A DNA stretch of 64,000 nt from NCBI RefSeq assembly GCF_004801395.1, contig NZ_SSOA01000011.1:82915-146914 (forward strand), in the 5' to 3' direction. The DNA comes from Gillisella terrae (lineage in GTDB: Bacteria > Pseudomonadota > Alphaproteobacteria > Rhizobiales > Rhizobiaceae). The position numbers and the translations under genes are program-made. Shown one piece after another: positions 1 through 8,542 of this stretch (the stretch's first letter is position 1; each line of letters begins with the position of its first letter). Below the pieces are notes generated by a model. The model did not search any database, had not been told where the DNA came from, and saw nothing but the letters and a program-made list of their open reading frames with translations.

Positions 1-827
1 ACTTTACGATCCGAAGCGCCCCATTGGACTTTCTTAGGCTCTCGAAAAACGCCTGCGATTTTTTTACGCTTCAAGAGATCATAAATCAGAGCAAAGCGGG
101 CATTGCTATCGAGACCCGTGAAATCCATCTCCTTGATCCGCGCGCGCAGCCTGTCCAGATTTTTTGGCTCTTCCAGCAATTGGCGTAACTCATACCAGCG
201 ATCGCGGCCCGGTGCCTTGGCACCGCCAATGATTTCAAGAATATCTTGCGGTATCTGGGAAACCGAGAGCATTTTGGACAAAGTCGCCGGATCAATCGAC
301 AAGGCCGCCATCACGGTCTGTGTGTCATAGTTCAGCGCCGTCAGCTTTTGTGCAAATGTGGCTTTCTCGATGAAGGAGAGATTGGCGCGGGCGGAATTTT
401 CCATGCCTTGCGCAATCACATGATCACGATCCTCCAGAGCTTTGACGACCGCCCGCACGTTTCGTCCAAGCTTTCGCATCGCTTTCAGGCGTCTATGGCC
501 GAAAACCACCATATAACGACCAGAAATCGATGGATGAGGGCGCACCAAAATGGGCGAATCCTGCCCGCGTTCTGCAATGGCCGCCACCAGCTTTTCAAAC
601 TCTTCCGGACTGTCTTCAATACGGTCTTGCACAAATGAGCTGTCAATCACATCCGGCTCAAGCTCAATGACCGTTTCGCCTTCCAGCAGCTTGTCAGCCT
701 GCGCACTCAACTCATCAATGGTGGAGATGATCGAGCGCGAGGCACCCTTGATGGTATAATCCTGGGCAATATTGATCGCAGTGGGCGTCTCACCCATGAC
801 ATTGGCAAACGGATTCTTACGCGCCAT
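1..827 (-). CDS. repB: RepB, ParB-like plasmid partitioning protein (3' end outside window)
   Basis: Partitioning protein of a repABC replicon; it binds parS centromere sites and works with the RepA ATPase to segregate the replicon. The gene runs off the left edge, so about 275 N-terminal residues are visible. They start MARKNPFANVMGETP, a typical RepB leader, and include a ParB/Spo0J-type core with GRYMVVFGHRRLKA near residue 110, a part of the family conserved for CTP/DNA handling. A helix-turn-helix-like stretch (TVMAALSIDPATLSKMLSV) follows near residue 180. It lies 75 bp downstream of repA on the same strand, the classical repAB order; repC should follow to the left. No parS-like 16-bp palindrome was found in the short repA-repB gap. 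Confidence 0.93.
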   Translation of the reverse strand, partial: MARKNPFANVMGETPTAINIAQDYTIKGASRSIISTIDELSAQADKLLEGETVIELEPDVIDSSFVQDRIEDSPEEFEKLVAAIAERGQDSPILVRPHPSISGRYMVVFGHRRLKAMRKLGRNVRAVVKALEDRDHVIAQGMENSARANLSFIEKATFAQKLTALNYDTQTVMAALSIDPATLSKMLSVSQIPQDILEIIGGAKAPGRDRWYELRQLLEEPKNLDRLRARIKEMDFTGLDSNARFALIYDLLKRKKIAGVFREPKKVQWGASDRK

Positions 828-902
828 GCGGGTTTCTCCATCTCATGCAGATGTTGAACCGTATTGACAACGAGAAATATACTTTTGGTGCTTTCGGCGT
901 CA

Positions 903-2099
903 TCACAGGCGCCCCCATGCCCGGTGCAACAGACCTTGAATTTCAAAATTGACCGCATCCATGCTCTCAATGGCACGATCATAGGTCTCCCGGTTGAAAT
1001 TGGCGCGCTCGACCTCATAGAGCGTCTGCTTCGTCAGGCCCGCATCCGAGATCGCCGTCGATTTCAGCATCGGGTTTTTCAGAATTTCTTCTGCCAACAT
1101 CGACTGCATAAAGCCCAGCATTTGCGCCTGCGGCACATCCGTCGGTTCATAGCGCGTGATCAGATAGCGCAGCCAGTCCATCTTCACATTGGCGCCAGCA
1201 CGCTTGATCGTCTTGGTGATATTGCCCAGCATCAACAAAAACTGGCTCATGGACATCAAATCCAGCATCTGCGGATGCACAGTAATCAACACCGAAGTGG
1301 ATGCCGTGAGCGCCGTTAACGTCAGATAGCCCAACTGCGGCGGGCAATCGACCACAACCACATCATAACGATCGTCCACATCCGCCAAAACCTTGGCAAG
1401 ACGGGTGAAGAAGCGCTTGCCTTCCGTGCCACCCTGCATGGCAAGCGGCGTGTCATACTCATATTCCTGAAGCTCAAGATTGGCGGGAATAATATCGAGA
1501 TTTGGAAAATTGGTCGGCGCAATCACCTCACCGACCGGCCGCTTGCCGTCATCATAGCGGATCGCATCGTAAAGCGATGGATTTTTGTCCAGTTCCGGCT
1601 GAAAGCCATGCAGCGCCGACAAGGACGCCTGCGGGTCCAGATCAATCGCCAACACCCGATGGCCAGTCAGCGCCAAATGCTGGGCCAGATGCGCCGTTGT
1701 TGTGGTCTTGCCAGATCCACCTTTGAAATTGACGACGGCGATGATCTGTAATTTATCGTCACCTTTGCGTTGAGGAACATATTTTTTGGCGTCGGACTTG
1801 CCGGTCTTGTCGAGAAATACACGCAACTCTTGCATCTGCTCTGCGGTATAAAAACGGCGCCCACCGGTTGAGGTGCTGGGAACCGGGCCCTTGCCTTCGA
1901 GATGCAATCGCTTCAGATTGTTGGGGCTGACCCCCATGTAATGGGCCACTTCCGCCATGGAAAATTTTCGCAGCGTCTTTCGTGCATTCGGCGGAAATTT
2001 TTCCAAGCGCAACTGATCGAGACGACGCGAAATCTCAGCCCCTTGGAGCAGGATTTTCTCATCGAATTCAAACGTTGGCATGGGCGAATAGGCGGTCAT
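903..2099 (-). CDS. repA: RepA, ParA-like partitioning ATPase
   Basis: First gene of a repABC operon: a ParA-family ATPase that drives replicon partitioning and represses the operon together with RepB. The 398-residue length is normal for RepA. Visible features are an N-terminal helix-turn-helix (SMAEVAHYMGVSPNNLKRL, residues 47-65), a deviant Walker A box KGGSGKTTT (126-134), the A' region LAIDLDPQAS (about 150-159) and a Walker B-type VVVVDCPPQLGYL (247-259). The start was chosen because a promoter-like pair and two 12-bp repeats lie just upstream. This identifies a secondary replicon of the type common in Rhizobiales and Brucellaceae. Confidence 0.96.
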   Translation of the reverse strand: MTAYSPMPTFEFDEKILLQGAEISRRLDQLRLEKFPPNARKTLRKFSMAEVAHYMGVSPNNLKRLHLEGKGPVPSTSTGGRRFYTAEQMQELRVFLDKTGKSDAKKYVPQRKGDDKLQIIAVVNFKGGSGKTTTTAHLAQHLALTGHRVLAIDLDPQASLSALHGFQPELDKNPSLYDAIRYDDGKRPVGEVIAPTNFPNLDIIPANLELQEYEYDTPLAMQGGTEGKRFFTRLAKVLADVDDRYDVVVVDCPPQLGYLTLTALTASTSVLITVHPQMLDLMSMSQFLLMLGNITKTIKRAGANVKMDWLRYLITRYEPTDVPQAQMLGFMQSMLAEEILKNPMLKSTAISDAGLTKQTLYEVERANFNRETYDRAIESMDAVNFEIQGLLHRAWGRL

Positions 2100-2105
2100 T
2101 CAATA

Positions 2106-2129
2106 TACCATTCTGGCTACCGTTCTGGC
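2106..2129. repeat. Two tandem 12-bp repeats before repA, possible operator
   Basis: TACCATTCTGGC is followed directly by TACCGTTCTGGC, two 12-bp units differing at one base. They end 7 bp before the repA start and lie in its presumed leader. RepA, alone or with RepB, autoregulates repABC operons by binding near this promoter, so these are candidate operator half-sites. The repeat is read directly; the function is inferred. Confidence 0.5.
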
Positions 2130-2161
2130 GATATTTTTAGACATTTCATAGAACTGTCGCC

Positions 2162-2189
2162 ATTATCGATGTTTAAGATGATTTGACAA
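2162..2189 (-). promoter_or_regulatory. Candidate repABC promoter
   Basis: On the minus strand a -35-like TTGTCA and a -10-like GATAAT are separated by 16 bp, in an A+T-rich stretch. Transcription would start about 55 bases before the repA start codon, with the tandem 12-bp repeats inside the leader. Predicted from sequence only. Confidence 0.45.
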
Positions 2190-2199
2190 GGGAATTTAG

Positions 2200-2485
2200 G
2201 TTAATCAAATTTTAACGTCGCGCGCACATGCCCGTGATCGTATCAAAATAAATTCAACGTTTCCAGTGCGTTACGGAAGGCTGACCTGAAGAGCATTGGC
2301 CCGATATCCTTGATGAAAACACAGGATTTGTTGAGAGAAGAGCGCGGATGCAAGGGTAGATATGTGGAAATGACCGCATCCCTGAGCTGTCGGAAGAGAA
2401 TCGCAACCGCGGTAGCCGGGATGAGCGGTGAGTCGTGCCGGTTTGATAACCGCGCATTTGAACGGTGATCATGTGCGACGTTCTG
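2200..2485. other. Intergenic stretch with no supported gene
   Basis: Between the repA promoter region and the first Bru-RS-like repeat. Open frames exist on both strands, but none has a convincing ribosome-binding site or a recognisable protein. I see no RNA gene and no parS-type palindrome. Confidence 0.5.
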
Positions 2486-2592
2486 CTACAGCGCCGCGCG
2501 CCCAATATGGCGCCGAAAGGACGCTGTAGCATTTTTAATCTGCTGCACAATTTCCTCCTTAAATCGATTCCGATTTAAGGAATTATGCAGTA
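2486..2592 (+). repeat. Bru-RS-like two-hairpin repeat, copy 1
   Basis: About 107 bp made of two hairpins. The first has arms CTACAGCG and CGCTGTAG; the second is built on CTTAAATCG and CGATTTAAG and closes with AATTATGCAGTA. Copies 2 and 3 (starting at 10346 and 26016) have the same layout, and a half copy lies at 47944. The size and the ATGCAGTA end recall the Bru-RS palindromic elements of Brucella/Ochrobactrum; that name is from memory and not checked by search. Confidence 0.7.
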
Positions 2593-2636
2593 GCCCGTGC
2601 TCTGCTGCTATCTGGTGTCTGAAAGGTTTGCGGAGG

Positions 2637-3959
2637 TCAGAATTCCGACACCTTGCCCCAGGCAGAATCGCTGAAGCGGGAAGGGTGGTAGGGTTTTGGA
2701 TCGACGATTGGTTCGGCACCAGAGGCAATGTCGGCGATCAGATGGCCAGCCCCTGGCCCGATGCCAAAGCCGTGACCGGAGAAGCCAGCAGCAAGGATGA
2801 AGCCAGGCAGACTGTCGATTTCACCAATGCCAGGCACACCATCGGGCGTCGAGTCAATATAGCCTGCCCACGTGCCAGTGATATGTGTGGTCTTGAGTGC
2901 TGGCAGCAGCTCCAGCGCGCGGGAATGGATGAGCCGAAGTGTCGCCTGATCGGGCTTGGGATCCAGAATGCGCATATGTTCCATCGGCGTTGGCCGATCA
3001 AGCCGCCAACGCGAGATGGTCTCGTGCCCGCTTCGCATCCCTTTCAGGCCGCCCGGAGAGAGCAATTGCCAGCGCTTGACGAACATCGGCAGAAACTGCG
3101 GCAGGAACCGCAATTGCTGCGCCGTGAGATCAACGCGGGCGCGACCGCTAATGGCAAGCGTGTAGTCGCCGTTGCTGCGGCTCGTCACCGAAATATCCTT
3201 GGTATGCAGCGCCGGTGGGATGCCTTCAGCACCTGACACCGCAACAATGGAGGAGCGGATTGTCGCCTGCGGGAAACGGATGCCCAACTGCCGACAAAAG
3301 GAGGACGCCCAGGCACCGCCGGAGAGAATTGCGATCTTGGTGCGGATAGTGCCGCGCTCCGTGACGACCGCGCTCAGGCGACCACCTTCGGTTTCAACAC
3401 CGCGCGCTGCACAGTTTTGAACAACCGTGCCACCAAGTTTCATCATCGCGCGGGCGACAGCCGGTGCCGCCTTGGACGGATCGGCGATGCCATCGCTCGG
3501 CGAGAAAACACCACCTTTCCAGGACCGTCCTGTTGCCTGGCCTTTTTCCGCCGCCTCAGCGGCGGTGAGCATATGTGTCGTGACGCCCACCGTTCTTGCA
3601 AAGTCGCGCCAGCGCGCCCAGCCTGCGATCTCGGCTTCATTATTGCTGAGATAGAGCAGGCCGCAGCGGCGAAAGCCGATATCCTCGCCGGTCTCGGCAG
3701 CAAAACGCTCCCACAGATCGAGACTCTTTGTGGCAATTGGAAGTTCCCGGGCATCGCGGTTTTGTTGACGGCACCAGCCCCAATTCCGGCTTGACTGCTC
3801 TGCCCCGATGCGCCCTTTTTCAAGCAAGACCGTTTTCAGGCCACGTTGCGCCAGAAAATAGGCGGTGAATGAGCCAACAATACCCCCGCCGATCACGACG
3901 ACATCAGCCTCTTTCGGCGGGTTTGCAGGGGTTTCGATAAGGGTCAATGGTGCGGGCAT
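2637..3959 (-). CDS. FAD-dependent amine/amino-acid oxidoreductase (DAO family)
   Basis: A 440-residue flavoenzyme of the D-amino-acid oxidase/glycine oxidase fold. It should oxidise a C-N bond of an amino acid or amine and pass electrons to oxygen or a quinone. The N-terminal Rossmann motif VVIGGGIVGSFTAYFLA lies near residues 20-36, followed by SSRNWGWCRQQ, the flavin-contacting segment that reads ASGRNGG in PuuB-like enzymes. The ATG at 3959 was preferred over longer forms because GGAG sits 7-8 bases upstream and longer versions would run into the divergent Lrp gene. Divergence from that regulator suggests control by it. The substrate is unknown; opine, D-amino-acid or glutamyl-polyamine oxidases are all possible. 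Confidence 0.8.
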   Translation of the reverse strand: MPAPLTLIETPANPPKEADVVVIGGGIVGSFTAYFLAQRGLKTVLLEKGRIGAEQSSRNWGWCRQQNRDARELPIATKSLDLWERFAAETGEDIGFRRCGLLYLSNNEAEIAGWARWRDFARTVGVTTHMLTAAEAAEKGQATGRSWKGGVFSPSDGIADPSKAAPAVARAMMKLGGTVVQNCAARGVETEGGRLSAVVTERGTIRTKIAILSGGAWASSFCRQLGIRFPQATIRSSIVAVSGAEGIPPALHTKDISVTSRSNGDYTLAISGRARVDLTAQQLRFLPQFLPMFVKRWQLLSPGGLKGMRSGHETISRWRLDRPTPMEHMRILDPKPDQATLRLIHSRALELLPALKTTHITGTWAGYIDSTPDGVPGIGEIDSLPGFILAAGFSGHGFGIGPGAGHLIADIASGAEPIVDPKPYHPSRFSDSAWGKVSEF

Positions 3960-4141
3960 CGGAATCTCCATGTCTTGATCCGACAATAGGCTTTTCCGGC
4001 ACGCATACGGAACCGCAGTTTTCACCACATCGGCAGAAAATTCCGGTGTTGTGTCATGAATCAAAATCTTCTGCGTCGTTTCCGATTTATAGACTTGATG
4101 GACAACGCACCCGTCTATGCTAACGTTGTTTTGCAAAATCA

Positions 4142-4158
4142 GCAGCATTTTATGCTGC
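4142..4158. promoter_or_regulatory. Palindrome GCAGCAT-ttt-ATGCTGC, candidate Lrp-type operator
   Basis: A perfect 7-bp inverted repeat with a 3-bp spacer, 26 bp before the lrp-like start and inside the divergent gap shared with the FAD oxidoreductase gene. Lrp/AsnC proteins often bind imperfect palindromes of about this size near their own promoter. The binding role is inferred from position only. Confidence 0.4.
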
Positions 4159-4183
4159 AACAGACGACGGAAGGTAGCAGGCC

Positions 4184-4663
4184 ATGATGAAACTCGATCG
4201 GACCGATATAAAGATCCTCTTTGAGCTGCAAAAAAACGGCCGCATGACCAATGTTGAACTGGCAGAGCTCGTGCATCTGTCGCCAAGTCCCTGCCTGATG
4301 AGGGTGAAGCGGTTGCAGGCGGAAGGCTATATCGAGGGCTATTCGGCGCAAATCAACCTCGGCAAGCTTGGACAAACCCTCACCGTTTTTACGGAAATCA
4401 CCTTGAAAAACCACCGTCAGGTCGATTTCGCCCGCTTCCTCGCCATGGTCGAAAAGATCGATCAGGTGATCGAATGCCACCTCGTATCCGGCGGCTACGA
4501 TTATCTGGTGAAATTTGTAACGGCTGGCATCGGCGAATATCAGACGATCATGGAACGTCTGACCGATATGGACATCGGCATCGACAAATATTTCAGCTTC
4601 GTGGTGCTGAAATCACCGATCGTAAAATCACATCTGCCGCTCACCACTTTGTTTCCCGCCTGA
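4184..4663 (+). CDS. Lrp/AsnC family transcriptional regulator
   Basis: A 159-residue feast/famine regulator. The N-terminal winged helix includes MTNVELAELVHLSPSPCLMR (about residues 21-40). The C-terminal RAM/AsnC ligand domain contains VIECHLVSGGYDYLVKF, the typical amino-acid-sensing beta-alpha-beta segment. Length is standard. GGAAGG precedes the start; the first two codons are both ATG, so the exact start is off by at most one residue. It is divergent from the FAD oxidoreductase and near the peptide-type ABC transporter, so it probably senses an amino acid or amine and switches these on, as BkdR- or PutR-type Lrp proteins do. Confidence 0.93.
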   Translation: MMKLDRTDIKILFELQKNGRMTNVELAELVHLSPSPCLMRVKRLQAEGYIEGYSAQINLGKLGQTLTVFTEITLKNHRQVDFARFLAMVEKIDQVIECHLVSGGYDYLVKFVTAGIGEYQTIMERLTDMDIGIDKYFSFVVLKSPIVKSHLPLTTLFPA

Positions 4664-4670
4664 TAAAGCA

Positions 4671-4690
4671 GGGTTGGGACACTCCAACCC
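4671..4690 (+). terminator. Stem-loop after the lrp-like gene
   Basis: GGGTTGG and CCAACCC pair across a 6-base loop, 7 bases after the stop codon of the lrp-like gene. There is no good T-run, so this may be a weak terminator or an RNA-end hairpin. A second stem (GTGAGGCG/CGCCTCAC) at 4737-4757 overlaps the stop codon of the convergent ABC gene. Confidence 0.4.
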
Positions 4691-4753
4691 GTCGAACATC
4701 GTGACGCAATGAAAGCCTATCGGCATGAAGCGTCAGGTGAGGCGAATGACGCC

Positions 4754-6409
4754 TCACGCACCGCCGTATTTTCGCAGCAGTTCCGGCTCCAGCACGAGCT
4801 TGTCCAGCCAGGTGGGGTCCAGCTTTGGCACTGACGAGAAAAGCAGTTTGGAATAGGGATGGCTCGGCGTTTTTACATCCTCGCGTGTCAGGTGCTCAAC
4901 CTTTTCTCCGCGATACATGACCACGATTTCGTCACAGATCGCCTCAACCACCGAAAGATCGTGACTGATGAAAATATAGGAAAGGTCGAGTTCGCGCTGC
5001 AATTCCTTGAGCAGTTCGATAATCGCTGCGGCAACAACGGTATCAAGTGCCGAGGTGATCTCGTCACAGATGATCAGCTTCGGATTGGCCGCAAGCGCCC
5101 GGGCGAAGTTGATACGCTGCTTTTGCCCGCCGGAAAGCTCGGAAGGGTGGCGATAGCGCAGCGCTTTGGGCAATTGCACCATATCGAGCAATTCTTCCAC
5201 GCGCGCTGAACGCGCCTTGCCCCGAAGGCCGTGATAAAAGCTCAAAGGCCTGCCGAGAATGTCATCAATGGGTTTTGCGGGGTTGAGCGCCGTATCGGCA
5301 TATTGAAAGACAATCTGCATCGTGCGCAACTGGTCGCGTGTGCGACCACGGGCGCTGTGGTCGAGTTCCTTGCCGTCGAAAACAATATTGCCAGCGTTGG
5401 CGGGCAGGATGCCGGCAATTGTGCGGGCCAATGTTGATTTTCCGCAGCCGGATTCGCCAATGATCCCGAGATTGCGGCCCTTTTCGACAGACAAGCTGAC
5501 CGAGCGCACCGCCTGAACAAACGGCAGGCCATTGGGCTGGATTGGTCCATAACCCGCAATGACATTCTCGATATCAAGAAGCGGGCGCTGCTTTTCCAAA
5601 GGCTGGCTGGCAAACTGCGTTTCTTTCGGCTCGAAAGCAGCCAGTAGCTCCTGCGTATAGGGATGCTTGGGCTCTGAGAGAATTGTTTGCGTTGTGCCCT
5701 CCTCCTGCACTTGGCCACCCTTGAGCACGACGATGCGATCGGCAATCTGCGCAACGACAGCGAGGTCATGCGAGACATAAACGCCTGCAATGGCACCCGC
5801 TTTCATCACCGACTTGAAGGCCCTGAGAACATCAATCTGGGTGGTCACGTCCAGCGCCGTGGTCGGCTCGTCAAAGATAACAAGCTTTGGCCCACCAATC
5901 AGCGCCATGGCTGCGGCAAGACGCTGCAACTGTCCGCCAGAAACCTGATGCGGATAGCGACTGCCAATCGTCTCGGGCGAGGGGAGGGACAGGGCCTTGA
6001 AAAGCTCGATCGCCCGCTCACGGGCCTTGTCTTGCGTCATCAGGTCATGAATGCGGGTCACTTCAATGACCTGATCCATGATCGTCTGCGAGGGATTGAA
6101 GGCAGCGGCAGCACTTTGCGGCACATAGGCCACTTCCGTGCCGCGCACGGCCGCGCGTTCGCGCTCGGAAAGTTTCGCCATGTCCTTACCGTCAACCAGA
6201 AGCGATCCATCCGAAATACGGCAGCCGGGGCGGGTGTGTCCCATCAGCGTCAAAGCAATGGTGGTTTTGCCCGAGCCGCTTTCGCCGATCAGTGCAACAA
6301 TCTCGCCTTTGGCGATGTCGATATTGACGCCTTTGATGATTTCGATACGTCGACCGGAATCGGTGGTGGCCTCGACATGCAGGTTCTTGATTTCGACAAG
6401 CTTGCTCAT
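4754..6409 (-). CDS. Dipeptide/oligopeptide-type ABC transporter, fused double ATPase (DppDF-like)
   Basis: The energy-coupling subunit of a peptide/nickel-family importer, with two ATPase domains that are separate DppD and DppF chains in many bacteria fused in one 551-residue chain. Domain 1 has Walker A GESGSGKTT, signature VSGGQLQRL and Walker B LVIFDEPTTALD. Domain 2 has GESGCGKST, LSGGQKQRI and LIICDEITSALD; the Ile after DE is unusual, most relatives having Pro. The ATG at 6409 has GGAG 8 bases upstream and starts one base after the stop codon of the upstream permease, so it is translated as part of an operon with both permeases and, more distantly, the binding protein. Confidence 0.93.
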   Translation of the reverse strand: MSKLVEIKNLHVEATTDSGRRIEIIKGVNIDIAKGEIVALIGESGSGKTTIALTLMGHTRPGCRISDGSLLVDGKDMAKLSERERAAVRGTEVAYVPQSAAAAFNPSQTIMDQVIEVTRIHDLMTQDKARERAIELFKALSLPSPETIGSRYPHQVSGGQLQRLAAAMALIGGPKLVIFDEPTTALDVTTQIDVLRAFKSVMKAGAIAGVYVSHDLAVVAQIADRIVVLKGGQVQEEGTTQTILSEPKHPYTQELLAAFEPKETQFASQPLEKQRPLLDIENVIAGYGPIQPNGLPFVQAVRSVSLSVEKGRNLGIIGESGCGKSTLARTIAGILPANAGNIVFDGKELDHSARGRTRDQLRTMQIVFQYADTALNPAKPIDDILGRPLSFYHGLRGKARSARVEELLDMVQLPKALRYRHPSELSGGQKQRINFARALAANPKLIICDEITSALDTVVAAAIIELLKELQRELDLSYIFISHDLSVVEAICDEIVVMYRGEKVEHLTREDVKTPSHPYSKLLFSSVPKLDPTWLDKLVLEPELLRKYGGA

Positions 6410-6410
6410 G

Positions 6411-7262
6411 TCAGACGCTCCGGTCACGGATCTTGCGGGGAAGGTTATCGATCAGCAGGTTGACGCTGATTGTCAGGCTGGCAATGGCTATGGATGGCGC
6501 GATGACGGCCGCCGAGCCGAATGACAGTCCCTGAATATTCTCATGCACAAGCGCACCCCAGTCCGCCAGCGGTGGCTGCACGCCAAGGCCAAGAAACGAC
6601 AAGCCCGACAACAGCAGAACAATGAAGACGAAACGAAGCCCGAAATCAGCCAGCACCGGGCGAATGATATTGGGCAGGATTTCCGACACCGCCAGATAAA
6701 GGGTATTTTCACCGCGAATGCGGGCAACCGTGACGAAATCCATAGTGTTGACGTTCACAGACAGTGCGCGGGCAAAGCGATAGGAGCCGGGGATATAGAT
6801 AACGGCAAGCGTCATGATGAGAGCAGGGAGCGACGAGCCGACGGCTGCCACAACCACCAGACCGAAAAGCTTGCTGGGGATGGAAATCATCGCATCCATG
6901 AAGCGGCTGAGTGCGGTGTCAAACCAGCCGCCGATAACGGCCGCCGCCATGCCAAGAATGACACCGCTGCTTGCGGCAATCAGCACGCTGGCGAGCGCGA
7001 TTCCGAGCGTGTAGCGTGCACCCAGAATGATGCGCGACAGCACATCGCGGCCAAGATAGTCCGAACCGAGCCAAAACTTGGAACTGATCGGGCCAAAATA
7101 ATCCATATCGACGATCTTGCCGATCGGATAGGGCGCGATATGAGGACCAAGGATGGCCACGGCCGACCAGAAGAGGATGACCAAAAGGGCCAGCATACCA
7201 ACAGGGCTGAACGTGTAACCGAAAAAGCCGGGGCGGGAGGTTGACGGGGCGCTTTGCGTCAT
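6411..7262 (-). CDS. Dipeptide-type ABC transporter permease (DppC-like)
   Basis: Inner-membrane permease of the peptide/nickel family, 283 residues. The N-terminal SPVGMLALLVILFWSAVAIL is a membrane segment, followed by the periplasmic stretch LGSDYLGRDVLSRIILGARY, the hallmark of DppC/OppC proteins. The C-terminal half carries the EAA-like loop contacting the ATPase. Its ATG overlaps the stop codon of the DppB-like gene (TGATG), evidence of translational coupling; the longer in-frame extension would overlap that gene by 72 bases and was not used. Confidence 0.93.
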   Translation of the reverse strand: MTQSAPSTSRPGFFGYTFSPVGMLALLVILFWSAVAILGPHIAPYPIGKIVDMDYFGPISSKFWLGSDYLGRDVLSRIILGARYTLGIALASVLIAASSGVILGMAAAVIGGWFDTALSRFMDAMISIPSKLFGLVVVAAVGSSLPALIMTLAVIYIPGSYRFARALSVNVNTMDFVTVARIRGENTLYLAVSEILPNIIRPVLADFGLRFVFIVLLLSGLSFLGLGVQPPLADWGALVHENIQGLSFGSAAVIAPSIAIASLTISVNLLIDNLPRKIRDRSV

Positions 7263-8212
7263 CAGCGGAGCCTCGGATTGGAGAGAATTGCGACAATATC
7301 GGCAATCGTAATCAGGATCAGATAGCCGAGACAAAAGATCAGGGCGCAGGTCTGTATCAACGGCAGGTCGCGGGTCGCAACCGCATCGACCATGAGTTTG
7401 GCGATGCCGGGATAGTTGAAGATGGTTTCGATGATGATCACCCCGCCGATGAGATAGGAGAGCGAAAGCGCAAGCGCGTTGACAATGGGGCCGAGCGAGT
7501 TGGGCAGAGCGTGCTTCAGCACAATGCGGCGGCGCGACGCCCCCTTCAGCAATGCCATCTCGACATAAGGTGTCGAGAGCGTCTCAATAACGGCGGCGCG
7601 CGTCATGCGGATGATCTGGGCCGACACCACAAAGGTCAGCGTCACAACCGGCATTGCATACATCCGTAACAGATCCGCAAACGAATGCACCTCGTTGACA
7701 AAAGAAATCGCAGGCAGCCATTTCAGATAAACCGCAAAGATCAGCACCGCCGTCGAAGCCACCACAAATTCCGGCACGGAAATCACGCCAATGGTCAGCA
7801 CGGTGACGATACGGTCATAGATCGAACCGCGCATCACCGCGGCGGTAATGCCCAGTGTGAGCGCGAGCGGAACAGAAACAAGTGCTGTGATACCCGCAAG
7901 CTCCATGGTGTTGACAAACCGGTCGCCGATCAATTTGGCGATGGGCATGTTATTGGCGTAAGACGTGCCGAGATCACCGGTCAGAACGCCTGCGATCCAG
8001 CGCAAAAAGCGAAAGACGGCAGGTTGGTCCAGATGCATGGCATGGCGAAGTCCCGCCACGGCTTCCGGCGTGGCAGCTTGACCGAGGAGAATGGCGGCAG
8101 TGTCGCCGGGGAGCATGTTCGTGGCGAAGAAAACCGCAAACGACACAATAAGGAGGGTGATCAGGCTTAAGAAAAGCCGCTTTCCGACCATGCTTGCGAT
8201 TTCAGCGTTCAT
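7262..8212 (-). CDS. Dipeptide-type ABC transporter permease (DppB-like)
   Basis: The first permease of the transporter, 316 residues. The N-terminus (GKRLFLSLITLLIVSFAVFF) is the conserved DppB/OppB first membrane helix. LPGDTAAILLGQAATPEA and LDQPAVFRFLRWIAGVLTGD are the following family blocks, and LLKGASRRRIVLKHALPNS is the ATPase-contacting loop. ATG at 8212 was chosen for GGAG six bases upstream; an earlier TTG is in frame. The transporter order on this strand is binding protein, permease B, permease C, fused ATPase. The cargo is likely a peptide, opine or amino-acid derivative used by the neighbouring enzymes. Confidence 0.93.
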   Translation of the reverse strand: MNAEIASMVGKRLFLSLITLLIVSFAVFFATNMLPGDTAAILLGQAATPEAVAGLRHAMHLDQPAVFRFLRWIAGVLTGDLGTSYANNMPIAKLIGDRFVNTMELAGITALVSVPLALTLGITAAVMRGSIYDRIVTVLTIGVISVPEFVVASTAVLIFAVYLKWLPAISFVNEVHSFADLLRMYAMPVVTLTFVVSAQIIRMTRAAVIETLSTPYVEMALLKGASRRRIVLKHALPNSLGPIVNALALSLSYLIGGVIIIETIFNYPGIAKLMVDAVATRDLPLIQTCALIFCLGYLILITIADIVAILSNPRLR

Positions 8213-8497
8213 AAAAATCTCCAACCGTGTTTTGCAGCACAGCAGCCACGCCGTTTTTTAGGATTACTCGTTGTTTTCGTCTGTCTTTTCTGGAAATAAG
8301 ATCGCCCTTCTTCCTGACAAACTCCAAAGCATCCCTTGCAGAAACATGCTGTGGCTTGGCTGACCTGGCTTGGCTGTCTTGATTTGACTGTCTTGGCGCC
8401 CCTGACGGGCATTCCACCAAAGGAAACCGGCTGCTATGGCAGGACAGATGCAAGATGACCTTCAGCCCCCTTACATGTCACATCATCAACAGTCGGC
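8213..8497. other. Gap between binding protein and permease genes, no supported gene
   Basis: About 285 bp inside the transporter operon. It has a low-complexity run of TTGGCT/TGTCTTG-like units near 8353-8397 but no credible gene. Such a gap, headed by a hairpin, is common where the binding protein is made in excess over the membrane parts. Confidence 0.45.
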
Positions 8498-8519
8498 GCG
8501 GAGGACACAAGCCCTCCGC
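8498..8519 (-). terminator. Intercistronic hairpin after the binding-protein gene
   Basis: GCGGAGG and CCTCCGC pair over an 8-base loop, 24 bp downstream of the binding-protein stop. No T-run follows on the minus strand, so it more likely stabilises the upstream mRNA or attenuates than terminates outright. Confidence 0.4.
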
Positions 8520-8542
8520 CACCATTTACGACGTCACGGCAA

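Noticed and set aside
828..902. GTTG-N11-CAAC inverted repeat in the repA-repB gap considered as parS
   Set aside because: Does not have the compact 16-bp palindrome with central GC expected for repABC parS sites.
2254..2550. Minus-strand open frame of 98 codons between repA and the FAD oxidase gene
   Set aside because: No ribosome site, overlaps the Bru-RS-like repeat, composition unlike neighbouring genes and no recognisable motif.
3960..4286. N-terminal extension of the FAD oxidase frame
   Set aside because: It would overlap the divergent Lrp gene and lacks a ribosome site; the flavin-binding domain begins soon after the chosen ATG.
8202..8453. Small minus-strand open frame of 83 codons between transporter genes
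   Set aside because: Overlaps the permease start, has no family resemblance, and is rich in low-complexity sequence.
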